Source of the DNA: Pectinophora gossypiella | Taxonomy: Eukaryota; Arthropoda; Insecta; Lepidoptera; Gelechiidae | DNA length: 64,000 nucleotides | NCBI RefSeq assembly: GCF_024362695.1 | Contig: NC_065410.1 | Coordinates: 678,001-742,000 of the forward strand | Direction: 5' to 3' | Shown here: positions 22,580 to 34,705 of the stretch, piece after piece | Position numbering within the stretch: position 1 is the stretch's first letter | Layout: every line of letters begins with the position of its first letter | Notes under the pieces: model-generated | Database searches by the model: none | Seen by the model: the letters and a program-made list of their open reading frames with translations, nothing else | Told to the model about the DNA's origin: nothing | Translations under genes and position numbers: made by a program

Positions 22580-23870
22580 TTATTATATTATATATAGCTA
22601 CAAACCCACTGACTGACTGACTCACTCACTGACATAATTGTTCTCCCAGAAGGAGCGTCGGGGGGTGAAAATGATGTATGGGGGGTGTGATCGGGACCTC
22701 CCGGTGAGTATGGGAAAAATCCCAGATCTTGGAAAACTGCTCCGCATCAGGGAGACACCCTACAGTCTGGCGAAACTATCGCACCTAGAAAGATTCTTTT
22801 TTCACAAAACCTTAAATCTTGGTCAAATTTTATTGTCGGTGAAAAAAAATCAAAATGGCGGAAAAACAAGATGGCCGCCATACAAAATTTCGTTTTTCCA
22901 GAAAATGTCTCGGGGGTAAAATCTGTGTATGGGGTTGTAATCGGAACGACTGGTTGAGTATGAAAATATTTCTCGATCTTCGAAAACTGCTCCGCATCAG
23001 GGCGGCACCCTACGGCCTGGCGAAACTATCGCACATGGAACGATTCTTTTTTCACAAAACTTTGTTAAATCTTGGTCAAATTCTATCGTGAGTGAAAAAA
23101 AATCAAAATGGCGGAAAAACAAGATGGCCGCCATACAAAATTTTCGTTTTTCCCGAAAATGCCTCGGGGGTAAAAATGATCTATGAGGAATGTGATCGAA
23201 ACATCATGTTGAGTATGGAAATACTTTTCGATCTTCAAAAGCTGCTCCGCATCAGGGAGACACCCTACAGCCTGGCGAAACTATCGCACCTGGAACTTTT
23301 TTGTTTTCGCGCAGCCTATTAAAGTCTTGGTCAAATTTTATCGCCAGTGAAAAAAAAAAACAAAATGGCGGAAAAACAAGATGGCCGCCATACAAATTTT
23401 TGTTTTTCCAGAAAATGTCTCAGAGGTAAAAATTATGTATTGGGGTGTGATCGGAACGTCATCTTGGAAAACTGCTCCGCATCAGGGGTCACCCTACGGC
23501 CTGGCAAAACTATAGCACCTAGAACTTTTTTGATTTCACGACACCTATTTAAATCTTGGTCAAATTGTATTGTGGGTGAAAAAAAAAAACAAAATGGCGG
23601 AAAAACAAGATGGCCGCCATACATAATTTTGTTTTTCTAGAAAATTCCTCAAGGTCAAAAAATATGTATAGGGGTGTGATCGGAACGTCATCTTGGAAAA
23701 CTGCTCCGCATCAGGGAGACACCCCACGGCCTGGCAAAACTATAGCACCTAGAACTTTTTTGATTTCACGAGATCTATTTTAGTCTTGGTCAAATTCTAT
23801 CGCGGTAAAAAAATGGCGGGAAAACAAGACACGCGAGCAGCTTGCTGCGAGCGAACCACGCGACATCTAG
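22580..23870 (+). repeat. array module 7
   Basis: 1291 bp. Its first ~600 bp closely resemble module 8 (shared marks GGAACGACTGGTTGAGTATG and GATCTATGAGGAATG), so these two neighbours derive from one duplication. The second half differs. Confidence 0.8.
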
Positions 23871-25181
23871 TTATATTATATATAGCTACAAACCCACTGA
23901 CTGACTCACTCACTGACATAATTGTTCTCCCAGAAGGAGCGTCGGGGGGTCAAAATGATGTATGAGGGGTGTGATCGGGACCTCCCGGTGAGTATGGGAA
24001 AAATCCCAAATCTTGGAAAACTGCTCCGCATCAGGGAGACACCCTACAGTCTGGCGAAACTATCGCACCTAGAAAGATTCTTTTTTCACAAAACCTTCTT
24101 AAATCTTGGTCAAATTTTATTGTCGGTGAAAAAAAATCAAAATGGCGGAAAAACAAGATGGCCGCCATACAAAATTTCGTTTTTCCAGAAAATGTCTCGG
24201 GGGTAAAATCTGTGTATGGGGTTGTAATCGGAACGACTGGTTGAGTATGAAAATATTTCTCCATCTTCGAAAACTGCTCCGCATCAGGGCGGCACCCTAC
24301 GGCCTGGCGAAACTATCGCACATGGAACGATTCTTTTTTCACAAAACTTATTTAAATCTTGGTCAAATTCTATCGTGAGTGAAAAAAAATCAAAATGGCG
24401 GAAAAACAAGATGGCCGCCATACAAAATTTTCGTTTTTCCCGAAAATGCCTCGGGGGTAAAAATGATCTATGAGGAATGTGATCGAAACATCATGTTGAG
24501 TATGGAAATACTTTTCGATCTTCAAAAGCTGCTCCGCATCAGGGAGACACCCTACGGCCTGGCGAAACTATCGCACCTGGAACTGTTTGGTTTTCATAAA
24601 ACCTATTTAATTCTTGGTCAAATTTTATCGCCGGTGAAAAAAAAATAAAATGGCGGAAAATCAAGATGGCCGCCATACAAAATTTTCGTTTTTCCCGAAA
24701 ATGCCTCGGGGGTAAAAATGATGTATGAGGAATGTGATCGAAACATCATGTTGAGTATGGAAATACTTTTCGATCTTCGAAAGCTGCTCCGCATCAGGGA
24801 GACACCCTACGGCCTGGCGAAACTATCGCACCTGGATTTTTTTTGTTTTCACGAAGCCTATTAAAGTCTTGGTCAAATTTTATCGCCAGTGAAAAAAAAA
24901 ACAAAATGGCCGAAAAAACAAGATGGCCGCCATACAAATTTTTGTTTTTCCAGAAATGTCTCAGAGGTAAAAATGATGTATTGGGGTGCGATCGGAACGT
25001 CATCTTGGAAAACTGCTCCGCATCAGGGGTCACCCTACGGCCTGGCAAAACTATAGCACCTAGAACTTTTTTGATTTCACGAGACCTATTTAAGTCTTGG
25101 TCAAATTCTATCGCAGTAAAAAAATGGCGGGAAAACAAGACACGCGAGCAGCTTGCTGCGAGCGAACCACGCGACATCTAG
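23871..25181 (+). repeat. array module 8
   Basis: 1311 bp. First half as module 7; last third resembles the end of module 3 (shared monomer leading to GGGGTCACC and the GGGAAAACAAGACAC tail), so the module looks like a mosaic. Confidence 0.8.
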
Positions 25182-27383
25182 TTATTATATTATATAAAGC
25201 TACAAACCCATGTACTGACTGACTGACTGACTGACTGACTGACTCACTCACTGACAGAGTTGTTCTCCCAGAAGGAGCCTCGGGGGGTAAAAATGATGTA
25301 TGGGGGGTGTAATCGAGATCTTCCGGTGAGTATGGGAAAACTTCCAGATCTTGGAAAACTGCTCCGCATCAGGGAGACACCCTACAGTCTGGCGCAACTA
25401 TTAGACCTGGATCAATTTTTTTTTCGCAAAACCTATTTAAATCTTGGTCAAATCCAATCGCCGGTGAAAAAAAAACAAAATGGCGGTAAAACAAGATGGC
25501 CGCCATACAAAATGTTATTTTTTCAAAAAATGCTTCGGGGGTAAAAACTGTGTATGGGGTTGTAATCGGAACGTCTTGTTGAAAATGGAAATACTTCTCG
25601 ATCTTTGAAAACTGCTCCGCATCAGGGCGGCACCCTACAGCCTGGCAAAACTATAAAACCTGGAGCAATTTTTTTTTCGCATTACATATTTAAATCTTGG
25701 TCGAATCCAATCGCCGGGGAAAAAAAATCAAAATGGCGGAAAAACAAGATGGCCGCCATACAAAATTTTCGTTTTTCCCGGAAATGAATCGAAGGTAAAA
25801 ATTATGTACAGAGATGTGATCGGAATGTCATGTAGAGTACGGGTATACTTCCAGGTTTTCGAGAACTGCTCCGCATCAGGGAGACACCCTAAGGCGTGGC
25901 AAAACTATCGCACTTGGAACATTTTTTTTTCCACCAAACCTATTAAAATCTTAGTCAAATTTTATCGCCGGTGAAAAAAAAAACAAAATGGCCGAAAAAC
26001 AAGATGGCCGCCATATAAATTTTTGTTTTTCCAGAAAATGTCTCGGGTGTAAAAATGTTGTATAGGGGTGTGATCGAAACGTCATCTTGGAAAACTGCTC
26101 CGCATCAGGGAGACACCCTACGGCCTGGCAAAACTATAGCACCTAGAACTTTTTTGATTTCACGAAAACAAGATGGCCGCCATACAAATTTTTGTTTTCC
26201 AGAAAATGTCTCAGAGGTAAAAATGATGTATTGGGGTGTGATCGGAACGTCATCTTGGAAAACTGCTCCGCATCAGGGAGACACCCTACGGCCTGGCGAA
26301 ACTATCGCATCTGGACCTTTTTTGTTTTCACGAAACCTATTTAATTCTTGGTCAAATTTTTCCCTGGTGAAAAAAAAAACAAAATGGCCGAAAAACAAGA
26401 TGGCCGCCATACAAATTTTTGTTTTTCCAGAAAATGTCTCAGAGGTAAAATTGATGATCGGAACGTCATCTTGGAAAACTGCTCCGCATCAGGGAGACAC
26501 CCTACGGCCTGGCAAAACTATAGCACCTAGATTTTTTTTGATTTCACAAGACCTATTTTAGTCTTGGTCAAATTTTATCGCCGGTGAAAAAAAATCAAAA
26601 TGGCGGAAAAACAAGATGGCCGCCATACAAAATTTTATTTTTCCACAAAATGTCTCGTGGGTAAAAACTGTGTATGGGGGTGTAATCGGAACGAATTGTT
26701 GAGTATGGAAATACTTCTCGATCTTGAAAAACTGCTCCGCATCAGGGAGACACCCCACGGCCTGGCAAAACTGTCGCACCTGGAACGATTCTTTTTTCAC
26801 AAAACCTATTTATTTCTTGGTCAAATTCTATCGTAGTTGAAAAAATATCAAAATGGCGGAAAAACAAGATGGCCGCCATACAAAATATTCGTTTTTCTCG
26901 AAAATGCCTCGGGGGTGAATATGATGTAAAAGGGATGTGATCAAAATGTCATGTTGAGTATGGAAATACTTCCCGACCTTCAAAAACTGCTCCGCATCAG
27001 GAAGACACCCTACGGCCTGGCAAAACTATCGCACCTGGAACTTTTTTATCTTCACGAAACCTATTTAAATCTTGGTCAAATTTTATCGCCGGTGAAAAAA
27101 AAACAAAATGGCCGAAAAACAAGATGGCCGCCATATACATTTTTGTTTTTCCAGAAAATGTCTCAGAGGTAAAAATGATGTATTGAGGTGTGATCGGAAC
27201 GTCATCTTGGAAAACTGCTCCGCATCAGGGAGACACCCTACGGCCTGGCAAACTATAGCACCTAGAACTTTTTTGATTTCACGAGACCTATTCAAGTCTT
27301 GGTCAAATTCTATCGCGGTAAAAAAATGGCGGGAAAACAAGACACGCGAGCAGCTTGCTGCGAGCGAACCACGCGACATCTAG
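25182..27383 (+). repeat. array module 9
   Basis: 2202 bp. Contains the same deletion-fused monomer junction as module 3 (TTTCACGAAAACAAGATGG, near 26160) and a monomer at 25790-26100 that recurs in module 14. Confidence 0.8.
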
Positions 27384-29182
27384 TTATTATATTATATATA
27401 GCTGCAAACCCACTGACTGACTGACTCACTGACTCACTGACATAATTGTTCTCCCAGAAGGAGCGTCGGGGGGTAAAAATAATGTATGAGAAAAGTGATC
27501 GGGACCTCCCGGTGAGTATGGGAAAACTTCCAGATCTTGGAAAACTGCTCCGCATCAGGGAGACACCCTACGGCCTGGCAAAACTATCGCACCTGGAAGG
27601 ATTCTTTTTTCACGAAACCTATTTAAATCTTGGTCAAATTCTATTGTGGGTGAAAAAAAATCAAAATGGCGGAAAAACAAGATGGCCGCCATACAAAATT
27701 TTGTTTTTTCAGAAAATGTCTCGGAGGTAAAATCTGTGTATGGGGATGTAATCGGAGTGTCTTGTCGAGAACGGAAAATGTTCTCAATCTTCAAAAACTG
27801 CTCCGCATCAGGGAGACACCCCACGGCCTGGCAAAACTATAAAACCTGGAGCAATTTTTCTTTCGCGAAACATATTTAAATCTTGGTCAAATTCAATCGC
27901 AGGTGAAAAAAAATCAAAATGGCGGAAAATCAAGATGGCCGCCATACAAAATTTTCGTTTTTTCCGAAAATGCCTCGGGGGTGAAAATGATGTATAGGGA
28001 TGTGATAGGATCGTCATGTCGAGTATTTCAATACTGCTCGATCTTGGAAAACTGCTCCGCATCAGGGAGACACCCTACAGTCTGGCGCAACTATTATACC
28101 TAGATCAATTTTTTTTTCGCAAAACCTATTTAAATCTTGGTCAAATTGTATTGTCGGTGAAAAAAAAAACAAAATGGCGGAAAAACAAGATGGCCGCCAT
28201 ACAAAATTTCGTTTTTCCAGAAAATGTCTCGGAGGTAAAAATGATGTATGAGAGGTGTGATCGAAACGTCAAGCTGAGTATGGAAAAACTGTTCGATCTT
28301 GAAAAACTGCTCCGCATCAGGGAGACACCCTACGGCCTGGCAAAACTATAAAACCTGGAGCAATTTTTCTTTCGCGAAACATATTTAAATCTTGGTCAAA
28401 TCCAATCCCTGCTGAAAAAAAACCAAAATGGCGGAAAAACAAGATGGCCGCCATACAAAATTTTCGTTTTTTCCGAAAATGCCTCGGGGGTAAAAATGAT
28501 GCATGAGGAATGTGATCGAAACATCATGTTGAGTATGGAAATACTTTTCGATCTTCGAAAGCTGCTCCGCATCAGGGAGACACCCTACAGCCTGGCGAAA
28601 CTATCGCACCTGGAACTTTTTTGTTTTCACGAAGCTTATTAAAGTCTTGGTCAAATTTTATCGCCAGTGAAAAAAAAACAAAATGGCCGAAAAACAAGAT
28701 GGCCGCCACACAAATTTTTGTTTTTCCAGAAAATGTCTCGGGTGTAAAAAATATGTATAGGGGTGTGATCGGAACGTCATCTTGGAAAACTGCTCCGCAT
28801 CAGGGAGACGCCCTACGGCTTGGCGAAATTATCGCACCTGGAACTTTTTTGTTTTCACGAAACCTATTTAAATCTTGGTCAAATTTTATCGCCGGTGGAA
28901 AAAAAAACAAAATGGCCGAAAAACAAGATGGCCGCCATATAAATTTTTGTTTTTCCAGAAAATGTCTCGGGTGTAAAAATTATGTATAGGGGTGTGATCG
29001 GAACGTCATCTTGGAAAACTGCTCCGCATCAGGGGGCGCCCTACGGCCTGGCAAAACTATAGCACCTAGAACTTTTTTGATTTCACGAGACTTGTTTAAA
29101 AACAAGTTGGCCGTCATACAAAGCTTCGAACTAATACAGGACACGCGAGCAGCTTGCTGCGAGCGAACCACGCGACATCTAG
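27384..29182 (+). repeat. array module 10
   Basis: 1799 bp. Together with module 11 it forms the first copy of the 3117-bp duplicated block. Same content as modules 6 and 12. Confidence 0.85.
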
Positions 29183-30500
29183 TTATACTATATATAGCTA
29201 CAAACCCATGTACTGACTGACTCACTCACTCACTGACAGAGTTGTTCTCCCAGAAGGAGTGTCGGGGGGTAAAAATGATGTATGGAGGGTGTGATCGGGA
29301 CCTCCCGGTGAGTATGGGAAAACTTCCAGATCTTGGAAAACTGCTCCGCATCAGGGAGACACCCTACCGTCTGGCAAAACTATCGCACCTGGAACGATTC
29401 TTTTTTCGCAAAACCTATTTAAATCTTGGTCAAATTCTATCGTGGGTGAAAAAAAATCAATATGGCGGAAAAACAAGATGGCCGCCATACAAAAAATTGT
29501 TTTTCCAGAAAATGTCTCGGAGGTAAAAATGATGTATGGGAATGTAATCGGAGTGTCTTGTCGAGTATGGAAATACTTCTCTATCTTCAGAAACTGCTCC
29601 GCATCAGGAAGACACCCTACGGCCTGGCAAAAGTATCACACCTGGAACGATTATTTTTCTACGAGACCTATTTGAATCTTGGTCAAATTAAATCGCAGGC
29701 AGAAAAAAAACAAAATGGCGGAAAAACAAGATGGCCGCCATACAAAATATTCGATTTTCTCGAAAATGCCTCGAGGTGAATATGATGTAAGAGGGATGAG
29801 ATCAAAATATCATATTGAGTATGGAAATACTTCCCGACCTTCAAAAACTGCTCCGCATCAGGGCGGCACCCTACGGCCGGGCAAAACTATCACATCTGGA
29901 TCAAATTTTTTTTCGCACAATGTATTTTAATCTTGGTCAAATTTTATCGCCGTTGCAAAAAAATCAAAATGGCGGAAAAACAAGATGGCTGCCATACTAA
30001 AATTTTCGTTTTTCCAGAAAATGCCTCGGGGGTAAAAATGATGTATAGCACGTGTGATCGGAACGTTATGTCGAGTATGAAAATACTACTCGATCTTCGA
30101 AAACTGCTCCGCATCAGGGAGACACCCTACAGTCTGACAAAACTATCGCACCTGGAACGATTGTTTTTTCACAAAACCTATTTAAATCTTGGTCAAATCT
30201 ATTCTCTGGTGGTAAAAAATCAAAATGGCGGAAAAACAAGATGGCCGCCATACAAATTTTTGTTTTTCCAGAAAATGTCTCAGAGGTAAAAATGATGTAT
30301 TGGGGTGTGATCGGAACGTCATCTTGGAAAACTGCTCCGCATCAGGGGTCACCCTACGGCCTGGCAAAACTATAGCACCTAGAACTTTTTTGATTTCACG
30401 AGACCTATTCAAGTCTTGGTCAAATTCTATCGCGGTATAAAAATGGCGGGAAAACAAGACACGCGAGCAGCTTGCTGCGAGCGAACCACGCGAAATCTAG
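29183..30500 (+). repeat. array module 11
   Basis: 1318 bp. Terminus reads GCGAAATCTAG instead of GCGACATCTAG, a private change shared only with module 13. This supports joint duplication of modules 10 and 11. Confidence 0.85.
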
Positions 30501-32299
30501 TTATTATATTATATATAGCTGCAAACCCACTGACTGACTGACTCACTGACTCACTGACATAATTGTTCTCCCAGAAGGAGCGTCGGGGGGTAAAAATAAT
30601 GTATGAGAAAAGTGATCGGGACCTCCCGGTGAGTATGGGAAAACTTCCAGATCTTGGAAAACTGCTCCGCATCAGGGAGACACCCTACGGCCTGGCAAAA
30701 CTATCGCACCTGGAAGGATTCTTTTTTCACGAAACCTATTTAAATCTTGGTCAAATTCTATTGTGGGTGAAAAAAAATCAAAATGGCGGAAAAACAAGAT
30801 GGCCGCCATACAAAATTTTGTTTTTTCAGAAAATGTCTCGGAGGTAAAATCTGTGTATGGGGATGTAATCGGAGTGTCTTGTCGAGAACGGAAAATGTTC
30901 TCAATCTTCAAAAACTGCTCCGCATCAGGGAGACACCCCACGGCCTGGCAAAACTATAAAACCTGGAGCAATTTTTCTTTCGCGAAACATATTTAAATCT
31001 TGGTCAAATTCAATCGCAGGTGAAAAAAAATCAAAATGGCGGAAAATCAAGATGGCCGCCATACAAAATTTTCGTTTTTTCCGAAAATGCCTCGGGGGTG
31101 AAAATGATGTATAGGGATGTGATAGGATCGTCATGTCGAGTATTTCAATACTGCTCGATCTTGGAAAACTGCTCCGCATCAGGGAGACACCCTACAGTCT
31201 GGCGCAACTATTATACCTAGATCAATTTTTTTTTCGCAAAACCTATTTAAATCTTGGTCAAATTGTATTGTCGGTGAAAAAAAAAACAAAATGGCGGAAA
31301 AACAAGATGGCCGCCATACAAAATTTCGTTTTTCCAGAAAATGTCTCGGAGGTAAAAATGATGTATGAGAGGTGTGATCGAAACGTCAAGCTGAGTATGG
31401 AAAAACTGTTCGATCTTGAAAAACTGCTCCGCATCAGGGAGACACCCTACGGCCTGGCAAAACTATAAAACCTGGAGCAATTTTTCTTTCGCGAAACATA
31501 TTTAAATCTTGGTCAAATCCAATCCCTGCTGAAAAAAAACCAAAATGGCGGAAAAACAAGATGGCCGCCATACAAAATTTTCGTTTTTTCCGAAAATGCC
31601 TCGGGGGTAAAAATGATGCATGAGGAATGTGATCGAAACATCATGTTGAGTATGGAAATACTTTTCGATCTTCGAAAGCTGCTCCGCATCAGGGAGACAC
31701 CCTACAGCCTGGCGAAACTATCGCACCTGGAACTTTTTTGTTTTCACGAAGCTTATTAAAGTCTTGGTCAAATTTTATCGCCAGTGAAAAAAAAACAAAA
31801 TGGCCGAAAAACAAGATGGCCGCCACACAAATTTTTGTTTTTCCAGAAAATGTCTCGGGTGTAAAAAATATGTATAGGGGTGTGATCGGAACGTCATCTT
31901 GGAAAACTGCTCCGCATCAGGGAGACGCCCTACGGCTTGGCGAAATTATCGCACCTGGAACTTTTTTGTTTTCACGAAACCTATTTAAATCTTGGTCAAA
32001 TTTTATCGCCGGTGGAAAAAAAAACAAAATGGCCGAAAAACAAGATGGCCGCCATATAAATTTTTGTTTTTCCAGAAAATGTCTCGGGTGTAAAAATTAT
32101 GTATAGGGGTGTGATCGGAACGTCATCTTGGAAAACTGCTCCGCATCAGGGGGCGCCCTACGGCCTGGCAAAACTATAGCACCTAGAACTTTTTTGATTT
32201 CACGAGACTTGTTTAAAAACAAGTTGGCCGTCATACAAAGCTTCGAACTAATACAGGACACGCGAGCAGCTTGCTGCGAGCGAACCACGCGACATCTAG
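30501..32299 (+). repeat. array module 12
   Basis: 1799 bp, same length as module 10 and identical in the segments compared. First part of the second copy of the 3117-bp block. Confidence 0.85.
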
Positions 32300-33617
32300 T
32301 TATACTATATATAGCTACAAACCCATGTACTGACTGACTCACTCACTCACTGACAGAGTTGTTCTCCCAGAAGGAGTGTCGGGGGGTAAAAATGATGTAT
32401 GGAGGGTGTGATCGGGACCTCCCGGTGAGTATGGGAAAACTTCCAGATCTTGGAAAACTGCTCCGCATCAGGGAGACACCCTACCGTCTGGCAAAACTAT
32501 CGCACCTGGAACGATTCTTTTTTCGCAAAACCTATTTAAATCTTGGTCAAATTCTATCGTGGGTGAAAAAAAATCAATATGGCGGAAAAACAAGATGGCC
32601 GCCATACAAAAAATTGTTTTTCCAGAAAATGTCTCGGAGGTAAAAATGATGTATGGGAATGTAATCGGAGTGTCTTGTCGAGTATGGAAATACTTCTCTA
32701 TCTTCAGAAACTGCTCCGCATCAGGAAGACACCCTACGGCCTGGCAAAAGTATCACACCTGGAACGATTATTTTTCTACGAGACCTATTTGAATCTTGGT
32801 CAAATTAAATCGCAGGCAGAAAAAAAACAAAATGGCGGAAAAACAAGATGGCCGCCATACAAAATATTCGATTTTCTCGAAAATGCCTCGAGGTGAATAT
32901 GATGTAAGAGGGATGAGATCAAAATATCATATTGAGTATGGAAATACTTCCCGACCTTCAAAAACTGCTCCGCATCAGGGCGGCACCCTACGGCCGGGCA
33001 AAACTATCACATCTGGATCAAATTTTTTTTCGCACAATGTATTTTAATCTTGGTCAAATTTTATCGCCGTTGCAAAAAAATCAAAATGGCGGAAAAACAA
33101 GATGGCTGCCATACTAAAATTTTCGTTTTTCCAGAAAATGCCTCGGGGGTAAAAATGATGTATAGCACGTGTGATCGGAACGTTATGTCGAGTATGAAAA
33201 TACTACTCGATCTTCGAAAACTGCTCCGCATCAGGGAGACACCCTACAGTCTGACAAAACTATCGCACCTGGAACGATTGTTTTTTCACAAAACCTATTT
33301 AAATCTTGGTCAAATCTATTCTCTGGTGGTAAAAAATCAAAATGGCGGAAAAACAAGATGGCCGCCATACAAATTTTTGTTTTTCCAGAAAATGTCTCAG
33401 AGGTAAAAATGATGTATTGGGGTGTGATCGGAACGTCATCTTGGAAAACTGCTCCGCATCAGGGGTCACCCTACGGCCTGGCAAAACTATAGCACCTAGA
33501 ACTTTTTTGATTTCACGAGACCTATTCAAGTCTTGGTCAAATTCTATCGCGGTATAAAAATGGCGGGAAAACAAGACACGCGAGCAGCTTGCTGCGAGCG
33601 AACCACGCGAAATCTAG
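32300..33617 (+). repeat. array module 13
   Basis: 1318 bp; copy of module 11 with the same AAATCTAG end. Confidence 0.85.
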
Positions 33618-34705
33618 TTATTATATTATATATAGCTACAAACCCATGTACCTATTGACTGACTGACTGACTCACTGACTCACTGACAGGGTTGTTCTCC
33701 CAGAAGGAGCGTCGGGGGGTGAAAATGATGTATGGGGGGTGTGATCGGGACCTCCCGGTGAGTATGGGAAAACTTCCAGATCTTGGAAAACTGCTCCGCA
33801 TCAGGGAGACACCCCACGGCCTGGAAAAACTATCGCCCCTGGAACGATTTTTTTTTTCACAAAACCTATTAAAATCTTAGTCAAATTCTATTGTGGGTGA
33901 AAAAAAAACAAAATGGCGGAAAAACAAGATGGCCGCCATACAAAATTTTGTTTTTCCAGAAAATGTCTCGTTGGTAAAAACTGTGCATGGGGTTGTAATC
34001 GGAATGTCATGTTGAGTATGGAAGTACTTCTCGATCTTTAAAATCTGCTCCGCGTCAGGGAGACACCCTACGGCCTGGGAAAACTATCGCACCTAGGACT
34101 TTTTTGTTTTCACGATACCTATTTAAATCCTGGTCAAATTTTTTCGCCGGTGAAAAAAAAAACAAAATGGCGGAAAAACAAGATGGCCGCCATACAAAAT
34201 TTTCGTTTTTCCCGAAAATGCCTCGAAGGTAAAAATTATGTACAGGGATGTGATCGGAACGTCATGTAGAGTACGGGTATACTTCCAGGTTTTCGAGAAC
34301 TAACTGCTCCGCATCAGGGAGACACCCTAAGGCGTGGCAAAACTATCGCACTTGGAACATTTTTTTTCCACCAAACCTATTAAAATCTTAGTCAAATTTT
34401 ATCGCCGGTGAAAAAAAAAAAAAACAAAATGGCCATAAAACAAGATGGCCGCCATATAAATTTTTGTTTTTACAGAAAATGTCTCGGGTGTAAAAATGAT
34501 GTATAGGGGTGTGATCGGAACGTCATCTTGGAAAACTGCTCCGCATCAGGGAGACACCCTACGGCCTGGCAAAACTATAGCACCTAGAACTTTTTTGATT
34601 TCACGAGACCTATTGAAATCTTGGTCAAATTTTATCGCGGTAAAAAAGTGGCGGGAAAACAAGACACGCGAGCAGCTTGCTGCGAGCGAACCACGCGACA
34701 TCTAG
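33618..34705 (+). repeat. array module 14 (right-most)
   Basis: 1088 bp, the shortest module. Its inner monomers at 33950-34160 are close to those near the far left of the array (9055-9290, shared GCATGGGGTTGTAATCGGAA), and 34210-34510 matches 25790-26100. The module ends in CATCTAG at 34699-34705, after which the sequence is unrelated to the array. Confidence 0.85.
34663..34705 (+). other. Helitron-like 3' terminus (outermost copy)
   Basis: A GC-rich hairpin with core GCAGC-TT-GCTGC and, after a 2x2 internal mismatch, three more outer pairs. It is followed by a short AACCACGCGACAT linker and CTAG, then T in the flank. Helitrons characteristically end in a hairpin close to CTRR and insert between A and T. 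The same segment closes all 14 modules. Here it forms the boundary with unrelated DNA, which suggests it is a true element end and not just a satellite block. Confidence 0.6.

Larger units (their letters stand above)
30501..33617 (+). repeat. second copy of a 3117-bp two-module block
   Basis: 27384-30500 and 30501-33617 have exactly the same length, the same order of variant monomers, the same frames of equal length at a constant 3117-bp offset, and the private AAATCTAG terminus. No difference was noticed by eye. Either a very recent unequal exchange or replication event, or a duplication introduced during assembly. Confidence 0.85.
8945..34705 (+). repeat. 25.8-kb higher-order tandem array with Helitron-like module ends
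   Basis: Roughly 100 head-to-tail monomers. Successive starts of the block CTGCTCCGCATCAGGG at 9160, 9415, 9661, 9877 and 10116 give spacings of 255, 246, 216 and 239 bp. Monomers are grouped into 14 modules, each closed by a hairpin (GCAGCTTGCTGC core) and CATCTAG followed by T (one-base variants in some modules). All monomers run in the same orientation. The right edge at 34705 coincides with a module end; the left edge starts inside a monomer. The CTAG-T terminus preceded by a GC-rich hairpin fits Helitron 3' ends; the canonical 5' TC was not found at module joins. No Rep/helicase coding sequence exists here. Many short frames arise from the monomer and are not taken as genes. Confidence 0.85.

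Noticed and set aside
9028..34705. Dozens of 60-168 codon frames in the tandem array, on both strands
   Set aside because: They repeat the same peptide in shifted registers, break at the A-run of each monomer, start or stop at the same repeat positions and have no domain. They follow from the monomer sequence.
8945..34705. CRISPR array
   Set aside because: The whole 215-255 bp unit is repeated, with no short repeat alternating with unique spacers, and the surroundings are eukaryotic.
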